This document shows, piece by piece, positions 12,801-23,194 of a DNA stretch of 64,000 nucleotides; positions within the stretch are counted from its first letter, which is position 1, and each line of letters opens with the position of its first letter. Source of the DNA: Gnetum montanum. Lineage: Eukaryota > Streptophyta > Gnetopsida > Gnetales > Gnetaceae. Under the pieces are notes generated by a model. It was not told where the DNA came from and ran no database searches. It worked only from the letters and a program-made list of their open reading frames with translations. A program made the position numbers and the translations under genes. The stretch lies in contig MNCI01005808.1 of assembly GCA_015680685.1 (NCBI GenBank), forward strand, positions 119,717-183,716, given 5' to 3'.

Positions 12801-13950
12801 AGACAGATGAATTTGCCATCTAATGTTGGTACCAAAATTTGTTACAGGTAACTCCATGAGCTCATTCCATCTATTCATGAATTTCAAAAATTAAAAAAGA
12901 TTGTTTTTATCATATAGTTCGAACACTGGTAGAAGTATGTGTGGATAGAAGAGTTGTGTTGAATGACATCCATTCCTCCATGCTATATACTTAATTTGAT
13001 GCTGAGTATATCCGTTAAATAAATTCTGCACTGATTTCTTATATCCTTTTATCTTATCATCTTCCTGTACTGTCTTTGCAGAGGTTTGGTAGTTAGTAGG
13101 TACCCTTGTTGTACCCTGTAATTTGAATCCTGGAAATATGTTTAAGGAATGTATCTCCGGGCATGTTTAAAACCTCAACATCATTTATTTTGCCAAGAAT
13201 GAGGTTGATTTTATGAATATTTTTCTTCACGTGACCACCTAAAATGGTGAGCTCTTATATTGGCAAAAGTGCCAAATGTTTAGTCAGTGTGAGATAACTA
13301 TGCTCGTTAATTTAACATATTCAGTTAAATATACACGTCTAGTAAAACATGTTACCCTAAGACATACTTTGAATCAAAAATGAAAATGAGATGTCAAGCT
13401 TCAGAACATCAGTTTTTTCTTTGGGCATATAAGAGTTCCACTTAATAGCAACTACAACAGCTGTCTGTGATTTGGTTTTATGTAGTCAATAATTTAATTG
13501 GATATGTTGTTCATTCAATTTGATATGCATTGAAAATTGGATGTGTGAGATAGCCATGTGTTGATTCCTTTCACAAATGCAAAAATTTCCAGGTCCAGGA
13601 CATTTTTCTTGCAACTAGCTTTTTCAAAAAATTTTTAAAGAAGGTTTTTAATATGTTTTGATGTTTGACAGGTCCGGGAGTACATCGATGACACAGAGGA
13701 TTACGTGAATATTCAGTTGGACAACAAACGTAACCAACTCATTCAATTTCAACTGATTTTGACAATTGCATCATTTGCCATTGCCATTGCAACATTCATT
13801 GCAGGGATATTTGGAATGAATATTCCTTGCCCACTTTACAACGTGAATGGATTATTCGGCCCTTTTGTTGGATCATTCGTAGTGGCAAGTTTTCTTCTTT
13901 TCTTTATTGTATCAGGCTATGCCCGTTGGAAAGGCCTTATTGGTACCTAG
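3515..13950 (+). CDS. MRS2: MRS2/CorA-type magnesium transporter, four exons
   Basis: Joined exons 3515-3854, 4786-5207, 10514-10798 and 13672-13950 give 441 codons plus a stop, a normal length for plant MRS2/MGT proteins. Every intron is GT-AG and the reading frame is kept throughout. Family blocks appear in order: [11 protein letters not shown] (about residues 98-108), [20 protein letters not shown] in exon 2, [15 protein letters not shown] in exon 3, then [20 protein letters not shown] before the first membrane helix. GMN at residues 397-399 ends that helix and is the hallmark of CorA/MRS2 Mg2+ channels. A second helix (about 412-430) is followed by [10 protein letters not shown]. Family knowledge: these proteins form pentameric Mg2+ channels in organelle, vacuolar or plasma membranes; I cannot tell which here. 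The first ATG with a good context (AAGGATGG) is 3515. Residues 50-65 are a Gly/Ala/Val run encoded by GAG, CAG and TTGCAG repeats. No damage is seen, so the gene looks functional. Confidence 0.9.
3855..4785 (+). other. Intron 1 of the MRS2-type gene
   Basis: A 931-base AT-rich GT...AG intron ending TTGTGCAG. Short open frames inside it have no recognisable product. No transposon is seen. Confidence 0.8.
4786..5207 (+). CDS. MRS2: MRS2-type gene, exon 2
   Basis: It encodes residues 114-254, including [13 protein letters not shown], the [16 protein letters not shown] segment and the start of the coiled-coil region ending in LARVQK. The donor is AAAAG/GTAACA. Confidence 0.9.
6640..9700 (+). mobile_element. 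Decayed RTE-type LINE in intron 2
   Basis: Pieces of one LINE polyprotein occur in order across several frames. An apurinic-type endonuclease appears near 6690-7010 with [11 protein letters not shown], then a GDxNxHVGV-like segment, [20 protein letters not shown] and FKSGINM. A reverse transcriptase follows near 7820-8370: an NxFGF-like start, a 'GLHQ' block near 8085 and an FADD-like motif altered to FVNDIMLVD near 8250. The C-terminal tail (ENHLR-FGSM, then REGLKHTWH) lies at about 9515-9690, after a roughly 1 kb interruption. Many stops and shifts make it inactive. The order and wording fit plant RTE-clade LINEs. Confidence 0.7.
8484..9475. mobile_element. Possible non-autonomous DNA transposon inside the LINE
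   Basis: This block of about 1 kb separates the LINE's reverse transcriptase from its C-terminal tail, so it arrived after the LINE. Its left edge reads TTTAAAAAGTTGG and its right edge, read in reverse, TTAAAAAGTTGATT, giving a candidate 11-base terminal inverted repeat. Sub-terminal copies of AAAAAGT and CTACTTTTTTGAAAAA occur inside. No clear target duplication and no transposase are seen. A short ORF at 8811-8999 (minus) is not recognised. Confidence 0.35.
10514..10798 (+). CDS. MRS2: MRS2-type gene, exon 3
   Basis: It encodes residues 255-349, with [20 protein letters not shown] and the [15 protein letters not shown] helix that leads into the pore region. The donor is TTGTCA/GTAAGT. Confidence 0.9.
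10799..13671 (+). other. Intron 3 of the MRS2-type gene, 2.9 kb
   Basis: A GT...AG intron ending TTTGACAG. It contains an antisense L1-type LINE fragment near its 5' end. I see nothing recognisable from about 11450 to 13671. Confidence 0.85.
11070..11420 (-). pseudogene. L1-type LINE reverse transcriptase fragment
   Basis: On the minus strand an intact stretch reads [20 protein letters not shown] followed by [11 protein letters not shown], the plant L1 'G..QGDPLSP' block after the catalytic palm. Upstream of it LDIKSTRR resembles the LDISKAYDRV motif, with a frame change between. Both ends of the LINE are missing. It lies antisense to the host gene. Confidence 0.6.
13672..13950 (+). CDS. MRS2: MRS2-type gene, exon 4 with GMN motif
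   Basis: It encodes residues 350-441 and the stop TAG. It holds the pre-pore helix, transmembrane helix 1 (about 377-396), the GMN signature followed by IPCPLYNV, transmembrane helix 2 (about 412-430) and the short basic C-terminus. Confidence 0.92.
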   Translation, partial: VREYIDDTEDYVNIQLDNKRNQLIQFQLILTIASFAIAIATFIAGIFGMNIPCPLYNVNGLFGPFVGSFVVASFLLFFIVSGYARWKGLIGT

Positions 13951-14230
13951 CAAACCATAATCCCTACCGTGCCTTAAAAATATTAAAACAGAGGCTCGGA
14001 AAGCAGAAAATCGATATCATTATTTTTGAAATAATTTCTGGTAATGGATGTAACAAGCTGTTCTATATAGCTGCAAAATAAGGAATATGCTACGGGCCAA
14101 GAAAACTATTGCATTGTTTCCAGGACAAAATGTGTTCTTTCCCTTGCTGCCACTATTTACTTATTCTTTTGAATTCAGAGTTTTTATCAGCAATCACTTG
14201 GAAATGTAAACCAATTTTGCTCAATTTAAT
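13951..14230 (+). other. Probable 3' UTR and downstream flank of the MRS2-type gene
   Basis: AT-rich sequence directly after the stop codon. The 3' end is not fixed; no single strong AATAAA signal stands out. Confidence 0.4.
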
Positions 14231-15641
14231 TTAATTTCATTTAATTTGTTATTTGCTTAATTTGATTTAGTTCTTGATATCATTTTGATGAAAATGATAA
14301 TTAATTTCAACATTTTACTTAAATTTGTTTGTCGGTGACATCAATTTCGATGAAAGGCATACTCATTTTTCTCCATTTAAAGTTGTGAAATTAGTTATAA
14401 ATTTGCAATGAAGTTTCAGTGCACAAAGCCAATGTAGCCCATAGTTGCCAACTTTGTAAGTGAATTTAAAAATGATGTAGCATGATTTTGGATAACCCTA
14501 CATACCAATGTTTTGATTGGAAATCTTGAGGGATGAAATGATACATTTTATTATTCCATTAATCAATTAAATTTGTGGTAAGTAATCTCAACATTTTGTC
14601 TTAAATTTGCTTTTTGTTGTCATGAAATTTGCTTAAAGTTTAATGGTAAATTCATAATTCTTAAGAAAAACATGGCAAAAGCAAGGGAAAGGCTTTCCAT
14701 GGTAGTGTAAGTCTCCATGGCTATAGAGCAATACTAGCTTAAGGTGCATGTAACTTTATGGTGCCATGATCTAGTACCCCATTTTTGTAATGCTCCACCA
14801 TAGTTTGGTAATGTCTCAACAATTGCAGTGGTAGTGATGAATGTTTGTAATGATGGCCCAGGCAACGGCAGTACTGGTGCGTGGAATTAAGATCGACATA
14901 TTCAAGCTTGGCCTTAGTTTGTTGTCAGCTGGCGTAGAAAATCATAGAAAGTTGTTTGCTACCATTGTTTTTAAAAAGAAAGAATTTGTTTCTGACTTTA
15001 TATGAATTTGAGATATAAAATGCATCAAAAAGCAAATTTGTGGTATGAAGCACTACAATTGATTCTTATTTTGACTTAAATTATTATAAGCGTTGAATTG
15101 AGTGAAGCAACAAATCTAAGTTGTATTATAAGTAGAATTAAAATTACTTTAAAATGAAAATGACTTAAAGTTAAGAAAAACTTCTTTAGACTAAAAAAAA
15201 TTGTTGTGAAATTAACCAAAGAAATAAACGCTTGTATTGTAATTTTTATCATCTTTAAAGACAATATATGGCTTGGTGTTATCATTGGACTTGTATTTTT
15301 GAAGGGTGTTATTTTTGGAAAATGCTAAAGTTGTAAAAACTTTTGGAGTGCAAAATAGCTTACTCTTGAGGTTGAGGCCTACGCAAGGCCTTGGTATAAA
15401 ATAAAATAAAATCAAAATCAAAAGTAAAGCTTACATATCACAGTAAGTAGGTAGTCATTCATACTATTTTAAGGTAATATATTTTTTTATACATTAACTT
15501 AGCCTTGAAATAATAAAAAGACTTTCTTAATGTTTTAACTTAGTTTGGTGAGCTATAGTTAGAGTTGTAGTGCTCTGTGTACCTTGTTAGTTGACTAGTT
15601 AGTGCTGCACTTGGTTATTGCTCCACGAACTAGTCCTTGTT
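14231..15641. other. AT-rich intergenic sequence, no gene seen
   Basis: Open frames here are short and AT-driven (for example 15076-15421 minus). No conserved protein, RNA gene or clear transposon end is visible. Confidence 0.5.
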
Positions 15642-15701
15642 GGCCCATCCCACCACCACACTCCACCTCCCCTCCACCACCACCCCCCACCCCACCACCA
15701 A
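15642..15701 (+). repeat. C-rich CCACC low-complexity tract
   Basis: About 60 bases built from CCACC, CCCCACC and CACCACCA units, followed by an A-run. It resembles the C-rich tracts flanking the assembly gap at 54511-54710. The complementary strand could form G-quadruplexes. Confidence 0.7.
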
Positions 15702-16844
15702 GAAAAAAAAAAGGGTTTATTTTTTTGATCTTTTAAATATCAAATGATATTAGACCCAAAAAATAATATTAATAATAAGCAAAAAATTTTAGAGTACATT
15801 AAATGTTTTACACTATTAGAATACACCAAAATAACATGGAAAGGAAAATTTAATATTATACCATAAATTTATATAGAAGATGTGTTTAAGTTACATGACT
15901 AGTGAATATATCTTTGTACTTGAGATTTATGGTTATAGATGTATTTTGCATAAGTTAATTTATTTGATAGACACTTACGTTATATTTAAATGTAATAAAA
16001 TTTCAGTTTTAGATTATATAAAGTACTAGCTAAATTTTAACATGTTTCAAGGCTCTACATTTCAACCATGGTGATTCAAACTAGCAAAGGTGCTTTCTTG
16101 TAAGATTTTTACAAGATATTGTAGAAACACATACTAGATAGATGGCACTCACATTCCTCCATTTCAAAGTCCAGGTGGGAGTTCATATTGACTGGTTTAT
16201 GTTATTGAAGGTTGAAAGTGAAAGGCCAAATGAGGTCATTGTACTTTTTTTAGTAGCATGCACTTATATTTTTTTATTCACATTTATTGCCATATTGTTT
16301 GAGTTAGACATAGACGTATTAATATAATCCAAGATAATGAGAATCAAGTAGGTGTTGAAAACCATAGACAAACATTTTCAAGTTGTAATTTTGGACATTA
16401 TCATTAACTATAGTGAGGAACATTTAAATAACAATAATTGGTTTAGCATATGAAAATGATCTTAAAATGTACTCCCTTAAATTGGTTATTAGTTGTTAGC
16501 CATTACATGTTAAAGAAATTTTATGTTTGAGTATGAATATAATTTTTCCTCATGGAATGATATTTCTAGTGTTCTTGTAGAAGACTTGAATGGTAACGTA
16601 AAGGAGAAGGTAATTACCTTAATTTCTTACAAAGATCCAACAAATTGTTAGTAATAATGAGCTAATGAATTAGCTCATGGTTTATTTTTATATTGTTAAA
16701 TGAATTATCTTTAGGTCACCACAAAGATAATTCCACTTAATAAAGGAACAAACAAAGAAAAAATATAAACCAATATTCACTATTATGATTTTAGATTGTA
16801 TGAAATAGAAACTTACAAATATAAACTACTATCCACATTTCTTT
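15702..16844. other. AT-rich intergenic sequence, no gene seen
   Basis: Only short AT-rich open frames (such as 16142-16327) with no recognisable product. Confidence 0.45.
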
Positions 16845-16960
16845 AGGATCATCACCCAGAGGCTTAATGCTCATCCCACCAAGGTGCGATCTTAGGAGGG
16901 TCGGTGGATAAGCAAAAGCCTAACCTCTTTCATGTGACTGTGCTTAGGCTCAAACTTAGC
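16845..16960 (-). repeat. Interspersed repeat, second copy at about 40925
   Basis: Read on the minus strand, GAAAGAGGTTAG, then GCCTTGG or its variant, GATGAGCATT.AGCCT and TGGGTGATGATCCTA recur on the + strand at about 40925-41015. The two copies are diverged but collinear over roughly 100 bases. I do not recognise the family. Confidence 0.55.
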
Positions 16961-17619
16961 TTTTACAACTTGAGAAATAAGCACTTTACAATCACTCCAA
17001 ATGGTGGTTCCACTATCCACATTTTTTTGCTAGAGTTATAATTGAAAAACATTATTTCAATTAAAGTACCTTTGAAAATTTATGGCATCCCTTTGTAAAG
17101 CTAGAGCAACAAGCCTCACTGATTTTGGGCTCTATGACCTTTATTGAAAAATTCTAAAACTTATTTCCTAGTATACCATAAAATAAATAAATTACATGAG
17201 TACTATCCACACTTTTCCTTGTAATTTGTAATGACATTGTTGAGGTAGAAAAAAAATCAAAAATAGAATAATCATCAAGTGGCAACCTATGAGAATTATG
17301 CCTAAATTAATTCCAAATTTCCTAAATGAATAGGAAATTTACCAAAGATGACTAGCACTTTTTGTCATTGAAGAGCATACGACACAACTTGAATTCATTA
17401 TCTCATGTTATATTTCATTTATTCTTGTTTACTATATGAGAAGTTCGTAGATTGAAGAAAAGTTAAGTAACCTACAATTTATAGAAAAAAGACACCTTAA
17501 CCAAGGTTGATGAGTTAAGTAAGTAGGTCACATCCCTTAAGTTCAAGGTGGTGGAAGTCACAAAAATAGATTCAAAGAGGAGAAAGAAGTTTACAAAGAT
17601 ACCAAAAAAGTGTTGAAGG

Positions 17620-17950
17620 TACCCTTCAATTTGTTAATGCTATGGAATTAAGTTGACATTATTTAGGGTTGGTAAAGAGCTTCCCACTATCATGGTGAAC
17701 ATTTTATGGTTACAAAACTTTGAAGACAAGCTAAAGAAAGTAGGGAAAAAGGTAAAATGGTTGAAAGTAAAATTGATGAAATTTGAAAAAGAAAAGAATT
17801 TTTTCACCATTGAGTTTGCTATTTTGAAGATGAATTTTAATCTACAATTGTGCAATAAAAATAAGTTGAAAAAAGAAAAGAAAGAGTTGTAGGTGAAGCT
17901 AAAGTAAGAATGTTAAGAGCATAAAAAAATTAGAGCTTTACTTGCATAGT
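17620..17950 (+). pseudogene. Lysine-rich coiled-coil ORF remnant
   Basis: An open frame of 79 codons from 17653 encodes a Lys/Glu-rich heptad-like segment (FEDKLKKVGKKVKWLKVKLM) and is followed in frame by further stop-broken Lys-rich sequence. It resembles the coiled-coil part of a retrotransposon gag, but base bias towards A could produce the same effect. No family is assigned. Confidence 0.25.
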
Positions 17951-18177
17951 GTTCTACTAAGATATTTTGGAAATAATCAAAATTGTGTTAGAATAACTAA
18001 TGTCTAATAATGTTAAAATTCCAAAGGCATTTGAGGTAATTTCAAATGAATAAGAAAGACTAGTTTGGGATGTTGTTGTTAAGAGCATGCTAGGTATTGT
18101 TCCTAATAAAATATTAGCAAGCATGGAAGCAACATTGAGGATTGAGAAATTATAATGGGGGGATGAATAAGTTTCAC

Positions 18178-18205
18178 AATAAATAAATAAATAAATAAAT
18201 AAAAT
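18178..18205 (+). repeat. (AAAT)n microsatellite
   Basis: Six consecutive AAAT units. Confidence 0.85.
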
Positions 18206-18721
18206 AGCCACAAAAACCATACTCAATTTTTATGTGGTTCCCCAACTTGGGTACATCCATACTTAGAGGGTAGAATCCTTGCACACCTTTGGACCTTGTT
18301 TCTCAAAAATGTAATTTGAAGGATACCACATCATGTACAAGCTCTAAGCTCTAATCCAAAGTGTTTCATTGTTATGAAACCACTCAACCCCACAAGGTCT
18401 TGACAAGCTTAAAATGTGATTTCAAGGATCTCACAACCTTAAAAAAATTGAGCTTTGCTCCTAAGTGTTGTGACGCTACACAAACACTCAATCCTACAAG
18501 ATCCCTACAAGCTCAATTATGATGCCTTCTCACAAGAAGGACATCAACCCCAGTAAGGCTATAAGAGAGAAACAAAATCATAAGGAAATAATGTAACTTA
18601 AATTTATAGGTCCTTGTACTTTGAAGCATAGTTCCATAATTAATCAAGCAAATGATATGAGAAATGAAGTACACAAGTATAATCTAATAGAATACATAAT
18701 GAATGCTTTGATGTTGAAAAT
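18206..18721 (-). mobile_element. Left part of the sequence split by element A
   Basis: This segment directly abuts the 5' end of element A, and 25060-25571 is its continuation on the other side. It contains TGTGGTTCCCCAACTTGGG, a phrase common in Copia-type LTRs. Taken with the polypurine tract at 25572-25585, it is probably the distal part of the 3' LTR of a minus-strand Copia-like element. The outer edge is not defined. Confidence 0.3.
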
Positions 18722-19581
18722 TGATGAACCATGATTTGTTAGGCTCTGATATCAAATCCACGATATTAGGTACGCAATATCGCAGCTTGGATAATGATAT
18801 TAGATACACGATATCATGATTCCTATGTAAGCCTATAAATACACCATTGGGTGCACAGGAAGGGGAGTCAGTAAGGAAGTGTAGTAGTAGAGTTTTTTTG
18901 TTATTTTTAGTTCATTTCAATTCTTTCCCCAGTGCATGTTTGTAGTGTAATGATTGTAATTGTACGGAACCTTTATTCGAGTGTGACGTACTTGGACACA
19001 TGCATGACTAGCAATAAAGATCAAGATTACTTCATCATTGCAGCATTCACTTAGTTTTAATTGCTTAATTGTTATTGTTATTTATTGTTTTCTTAATTAA
19101 TATTTCTTTACCTTCATTTACTATCCCTATTATTAAATGTGAAATGAGTATGACTTAATCACGAGCATTTAAGTGTGACTACTTGGTATCCTAGTAGTGT
19201 ATCTAGGAGTGCTTAAGTAACATGCGCTTGGTAATCCCAGAAGTAGTAGACGAGGTCCAAGATGTGTACAGATGATTAAGGATGGATGCTCATTGCACTT
19301 AGGCTAGCTTAGATTTTTCTTCTCATTCCCTATTAGCTTAAAACAAAGTTATTTTCCATTGCCTCTAGGAGTAGCACTAGCTTAGGACCACATCATACAC
19401 CTCACTCTGGACTAAACCATACATGACAAATCAAATATTAGTCTAGGTAGGAAGACAACAAACTTCGATCAACATGTAACTATCTAGATACCACAACTAG
19501 CCTATCTATGGAGTTCGACCAGATTGTGTGTGAATGCTCATATTCATATGGTTGATTGTAGGGGCACCTTGCCACTCATCA
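18722..19581 (+). repeat. 5' LTR of element A
   Basis: It begins TGATGAACCATG and ends CACTCATCA. GATATC or near-GATATC palindromes crowd the first 100 bases. A TATAAATA box lies at 18834-18841 and AATAAAGATC (polyadenylation-type signal) near 19013. Confidence 0.88.
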
Positions 19582-19600
19582 TTGATGCTGTTGCAGGGGA
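19582..19600 (+). other. Primer-binding site of element A (tRNA-Asp type)
   Basis: TTGATGCTGTTGCAGGGGA immediately follows the 5' LTR. It is the Tat/Athila site TGGCGCCGTTGCCGGGGA with transitions and one other change. Confidence 0.75.
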
Positions 19601-19722
19601 CGGTGCTAGTTATTTAGATTAGTTACATCATTCAAGATCTTTGTAACAAAGCCTTGACGATATATCTTTCAGAAAGAAGTAATTGTTAAAAAAAAGAAGA
19701 AGTCCCACACAAATTCACAACA

Positions 19723-20930
19723 ATGTCTCTCTCACAAGACTATGATAATGCAACAACTAGTAAAGAAATTCATTGGATGACCAACGAACTATATGATGAT
19801 GAAGATGAAGTTTGGAGTACTCAATCTTATGCAAGGGTCTCCTATGTACATAAACAAAGACAACATCATCCCAACTCACAAATTCATAACCTACCTAGTG
19901 ACGATGAACCCCTGCTGGCCACTAAGAGCCTAATGTATATACAAGAGGTTGTTCGAATATCCCATAGGCATCATAAGGAAAGCCATCTACCTAGGCTTGA
20001 TTTAAAAAACTTTCCCAAGTTTTTAGGAGGCTATGATTTAGGCTTGTAACATCATTTACAAGCCTTCCATGATGCCTGTGTTTGGAACAATATTGATAAT
20101 GGGTGGCAAAAACTTAAGCTATTTCCTACGACACTCATTGACCAAGCAAAAGTATGGTACAGGTCCTTAAGACCAAAATCAATTTGACGTTGTTCGACAA
20201 TGGTAGAACTCTTCAATGAAAGATATCAAACCTATGCAAGAGTGTCAGCCTTGAGGAGACAAATCCAAGAATGGAAACAAAGGCAACATGAACCCTTGGA
20301 TATGCCCTTAGAAATATATTACTCTTTGTTAAATAAATTCCTAGGCCATGGATTCTCCAAGGAAAAGCAAATGTACCACATCATGGATGGGCTTTGTAAT
20401 GAAACAAGGAAGACCCTAGGGATGTATGCCCAAGGTCAACTATATGATCTACAAACCCACCAATTCTAGGAGCTTATTAGGTGGGTAGCAAAAGAAGAAG
20501 GAGAAATGGATAAATGGGAGAATGTTGAAAGCTCTCAATAGGACCAAAATCTCGAATTAGCAAAGGTCCATGATCATGAAGAGGAGAAATCAACTCACCT
20601 CAAGGAGGTGGAATCATCTTTGCTAATACTACAATCACTAGATGAAATTGAGGCAAAGATCAATAAGATGACAAAATGGATACATGAAAAATGTGGAGAA
20701 TATGCCAACACTATTAGAGATAGAACCATGACGAACCAAGAAGCAAGATAGTACAGCCTTAGAAAATCAAAAAGAAGGGTTGAAAAGAATAAGAACTCAA
20801 CTGCTAATCATATGTATTGATGTAACCTTTGCCTGTATGATCACCCCAAAGGTCAATGCCCAATCTTTTCACATTTACATGAGCATTGGGGAGGAATGTT
20901 ACATCCAGAGTTCGTATAGAAATACCATGT
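19723..20930 (+). pseudogene. gag: gag of element A, broken
   Basis: The frame starts at ATG 19723 (MSLSQDYDNATTSKEIHW). The retrotransposon gag domain follows: LPRLDLKNFPKFLGGYD, LQAFHDACVWNNIDNGWQKL, WYRSLRPKSI, LFNERYQTYARVSALRRQIQ and LGHGFSKEKQMYHIMDGL. It ends in a short zinc finger at 20821-20859 (CNLCLYDHPKGQC) and HEHWGGMLHPEF. Stops at about 20048, 20186 and 20467 correspond to Gln or similar codons in copy C. Gag forms the virus-like particle. The copy is inactive but largely collinear with C. Confidence 0.82.
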
Positions 20931-20939
20931 TCAGTCATT

Positions 20940-21690
20940 GTGGCCAAAATTCCAGTCATGGGGGAGGCCACCCTCAAACTGGTCACACCTTTTAGACCAT
21001 CCGAACCCAAGTGCTATTAGGTTTAACATCCTATTTCCCCAACTAGAACAACATCCTCTATCTCACCACATTGTTATCATTCTCCTAAGTATTATCAACC
21101 CATGTCCTCTCCCACAAGATCACCACCTCATGTTCCTTACACTTCTTCTCACCCTCAATATTCTCATCTTTCACCTCCTTCTACATTTCCAGCAGTTGTG
21201 CCAGAAGTATTTGCATCACAACATCGACTCACAAATGTTACTTGTGCTGCTACTGTCAACCACAGTGGGAATCCTCCACAACATCGAAGGCATCCCTTCT
21301 TTAGGATGACTACAGAATGGGATAGCATAGTTCTGAGACCACTACATATTCCCACTCAACACAAGTTCAACATTGTGGTGCATCTTTCTCCTCGAACCCA
21401 ATGCCTTCTGTTACCTTATCAAGGCCACCAATCAACACTCCAACAACCATGTAGCCCAATGAATATAACTATGTAGGGAGATAGATCGATCCTTCCATAC
21501 CAACTTACAATCACGAGTGCCATAGTGGGTCAACTCCTTATCAATTAACCACCTCTTATAACTTACCCCACTATGTCAACTTTAATCAAGTATGTGAACC
21601 TCAATGTGGGTATAGTCCAACCACTACATCAAAAGACACCCAATGGTTTGGATATGACTAGGTCCCAATATTTCAAAAATGCATGGATCC
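20940..21690 (+). pseudogene. Pro/His-rich gag C-terminal region of element A
   Basis: Downstream of the zinc finger, overlapping open frames are rich in Pro, His, Ser and Thr (for example SSPTRSPPHVPYTSSHPQYS). The same kind of region follows gag in B, C and E. It lacks the DSG protease block present in B and D. An AGTCATGGGGG motif lies at 20954-20964. Confidence 0.5.
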
Positions 21691-21714
21691 AACCATTCCA
21701 TTTATTAATTCCAT

Positions 21715-23190
21715 TTAGATATGGGGGATATCCTCCATTCTAACAAACAAAATTAATAATTTTTTTTCTTTTCTTTAATTTTACAATTTTTTGTTTTCTA
21801 GTTTTTTTTTCATCTTTCAATTTGTTGTTTTATCTTTTTATTTGTTGTTTCATGTTTTTATTTATTTTTTATCTTTTAATCTTTTTATGGGTAATCTCAT
21901 CTATGAATAAAACACTCATGTGACCTATTAGTTGAGGTGTTGTTTTATGCTATCAAGTCTTTGGTGACTAATTACTTGGATAGCAAGCCATCACATCCAT
22001 CCAATCATTTTATTAATAAGAGGTTCTACTCTGGGTATGATGATATTCTTGTTATCATGAAAACTTAAAAGTAATTTTATGCTCATTATGCCTAGAGCTA
22101 AAAATGATGGACCAGGAGGGAATGGCTAGGGTGTGACACCAAGGGGACTTGTGGGCTCTTTTTAGGAACATCTATAGGTGCTATCATGCGGCTTGGTTGT
22201 ACTAAGATCCTTGTAGATCTAACAAAAATTGGGAGTAAGAGTAATAAAGGTACTCAATAGAAACTCAATGCTATTCTAGGGGTCCCATTGGAAGGACATG
22301 CTTCCATGCCTAAAGGTTAGCAGCTTCTCTGGTTCACTATTGGAAAGGACAAAGTGCCACAGGGGCTAAAAAAAAGAAGAAGATAAGCCACATAAGAAAA
22401 GATCAAAAGAAAAAAATTGTGTGTGTGTGCTGCAGATTCCAAATCGCTCCTCACTTGGACAAAATGCCAAGTGATTGTATGCCTTATCATGGTGCTCTTA
22501 TGGTTGCCCATCATTGGATGAAACAATGTGATGTCATTGATTGGAGGAATGGACTTGGTCTTGATTTTGGAGCAACAGGCTAATGACACATTAATCATGC
22601 CCTACACTTAGGATTCATCATATCCTAGGTCAGTTACCTCATGTCCCAATCTCTGCAATCCCTTCTACGATTCATCCCATCTCGTTGTTCATGTATTTGT
22701 GACCTATGCCTTATGTAGCATTGAATTCATACCTCATCATAGTGGTATCTATATGCATGTGTTTTGTGGAACTAGTGTGGATTACATTTACCCCTTCTAG
22801 TATCTATGGACATTTTAATGTGTGGTTACACAAGGGCATTATAGGTTAAAACTTGCTTTAGGGAGGATCCACTTGTGTGACTTTTGTAATTTGTACTTGT
22901 TGCACACCACCACATCATTTTATAGCCTTCGAGTACTTCATTGCCAAATCTATTCTTTCCTTTGTCATCATTTTATCAAACGTTCCTTAAAACCATTACA
23001 TGTCCTTTTATGTGTCACCTAAACAAACCAGGTCCAACACTAAACTTTTAGGGGAACTTCCTTGGAAGAAATTTCTAACTCTAAAATCACATTAAGCAAA
23101 GAATTCAACATGTTTTAAAGGCAATGAGTAAGGTATGAAATAATTGAACTTCTTTCAATAACCTTACTAATAATTGATCTTTGTGTGATT
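21715..23190 (+). other. T-rich spacer and non-coding interior of element A
   Basis: A T-rich run at about 21755-21890 is followed by 1.3 kb with no coherent protein. Parts (for example GGGTGTGACACCAAGGGG near 22130) align with the interior of element B near 37215, so it is shared element sequence. It ends TTGTGTGATTATAG just before ORF2, which resembles a splice acceptor. Confidence 0.5.
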
Positions 23191-23194
23191 ATAG

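Noticed and set aside
20780-21355. Several overlapping ORFs on both strands after gag of element A
   Set aside because: They are shadows of the Pro/His-rich region; only the frames shared with element C were kept as a single entry.
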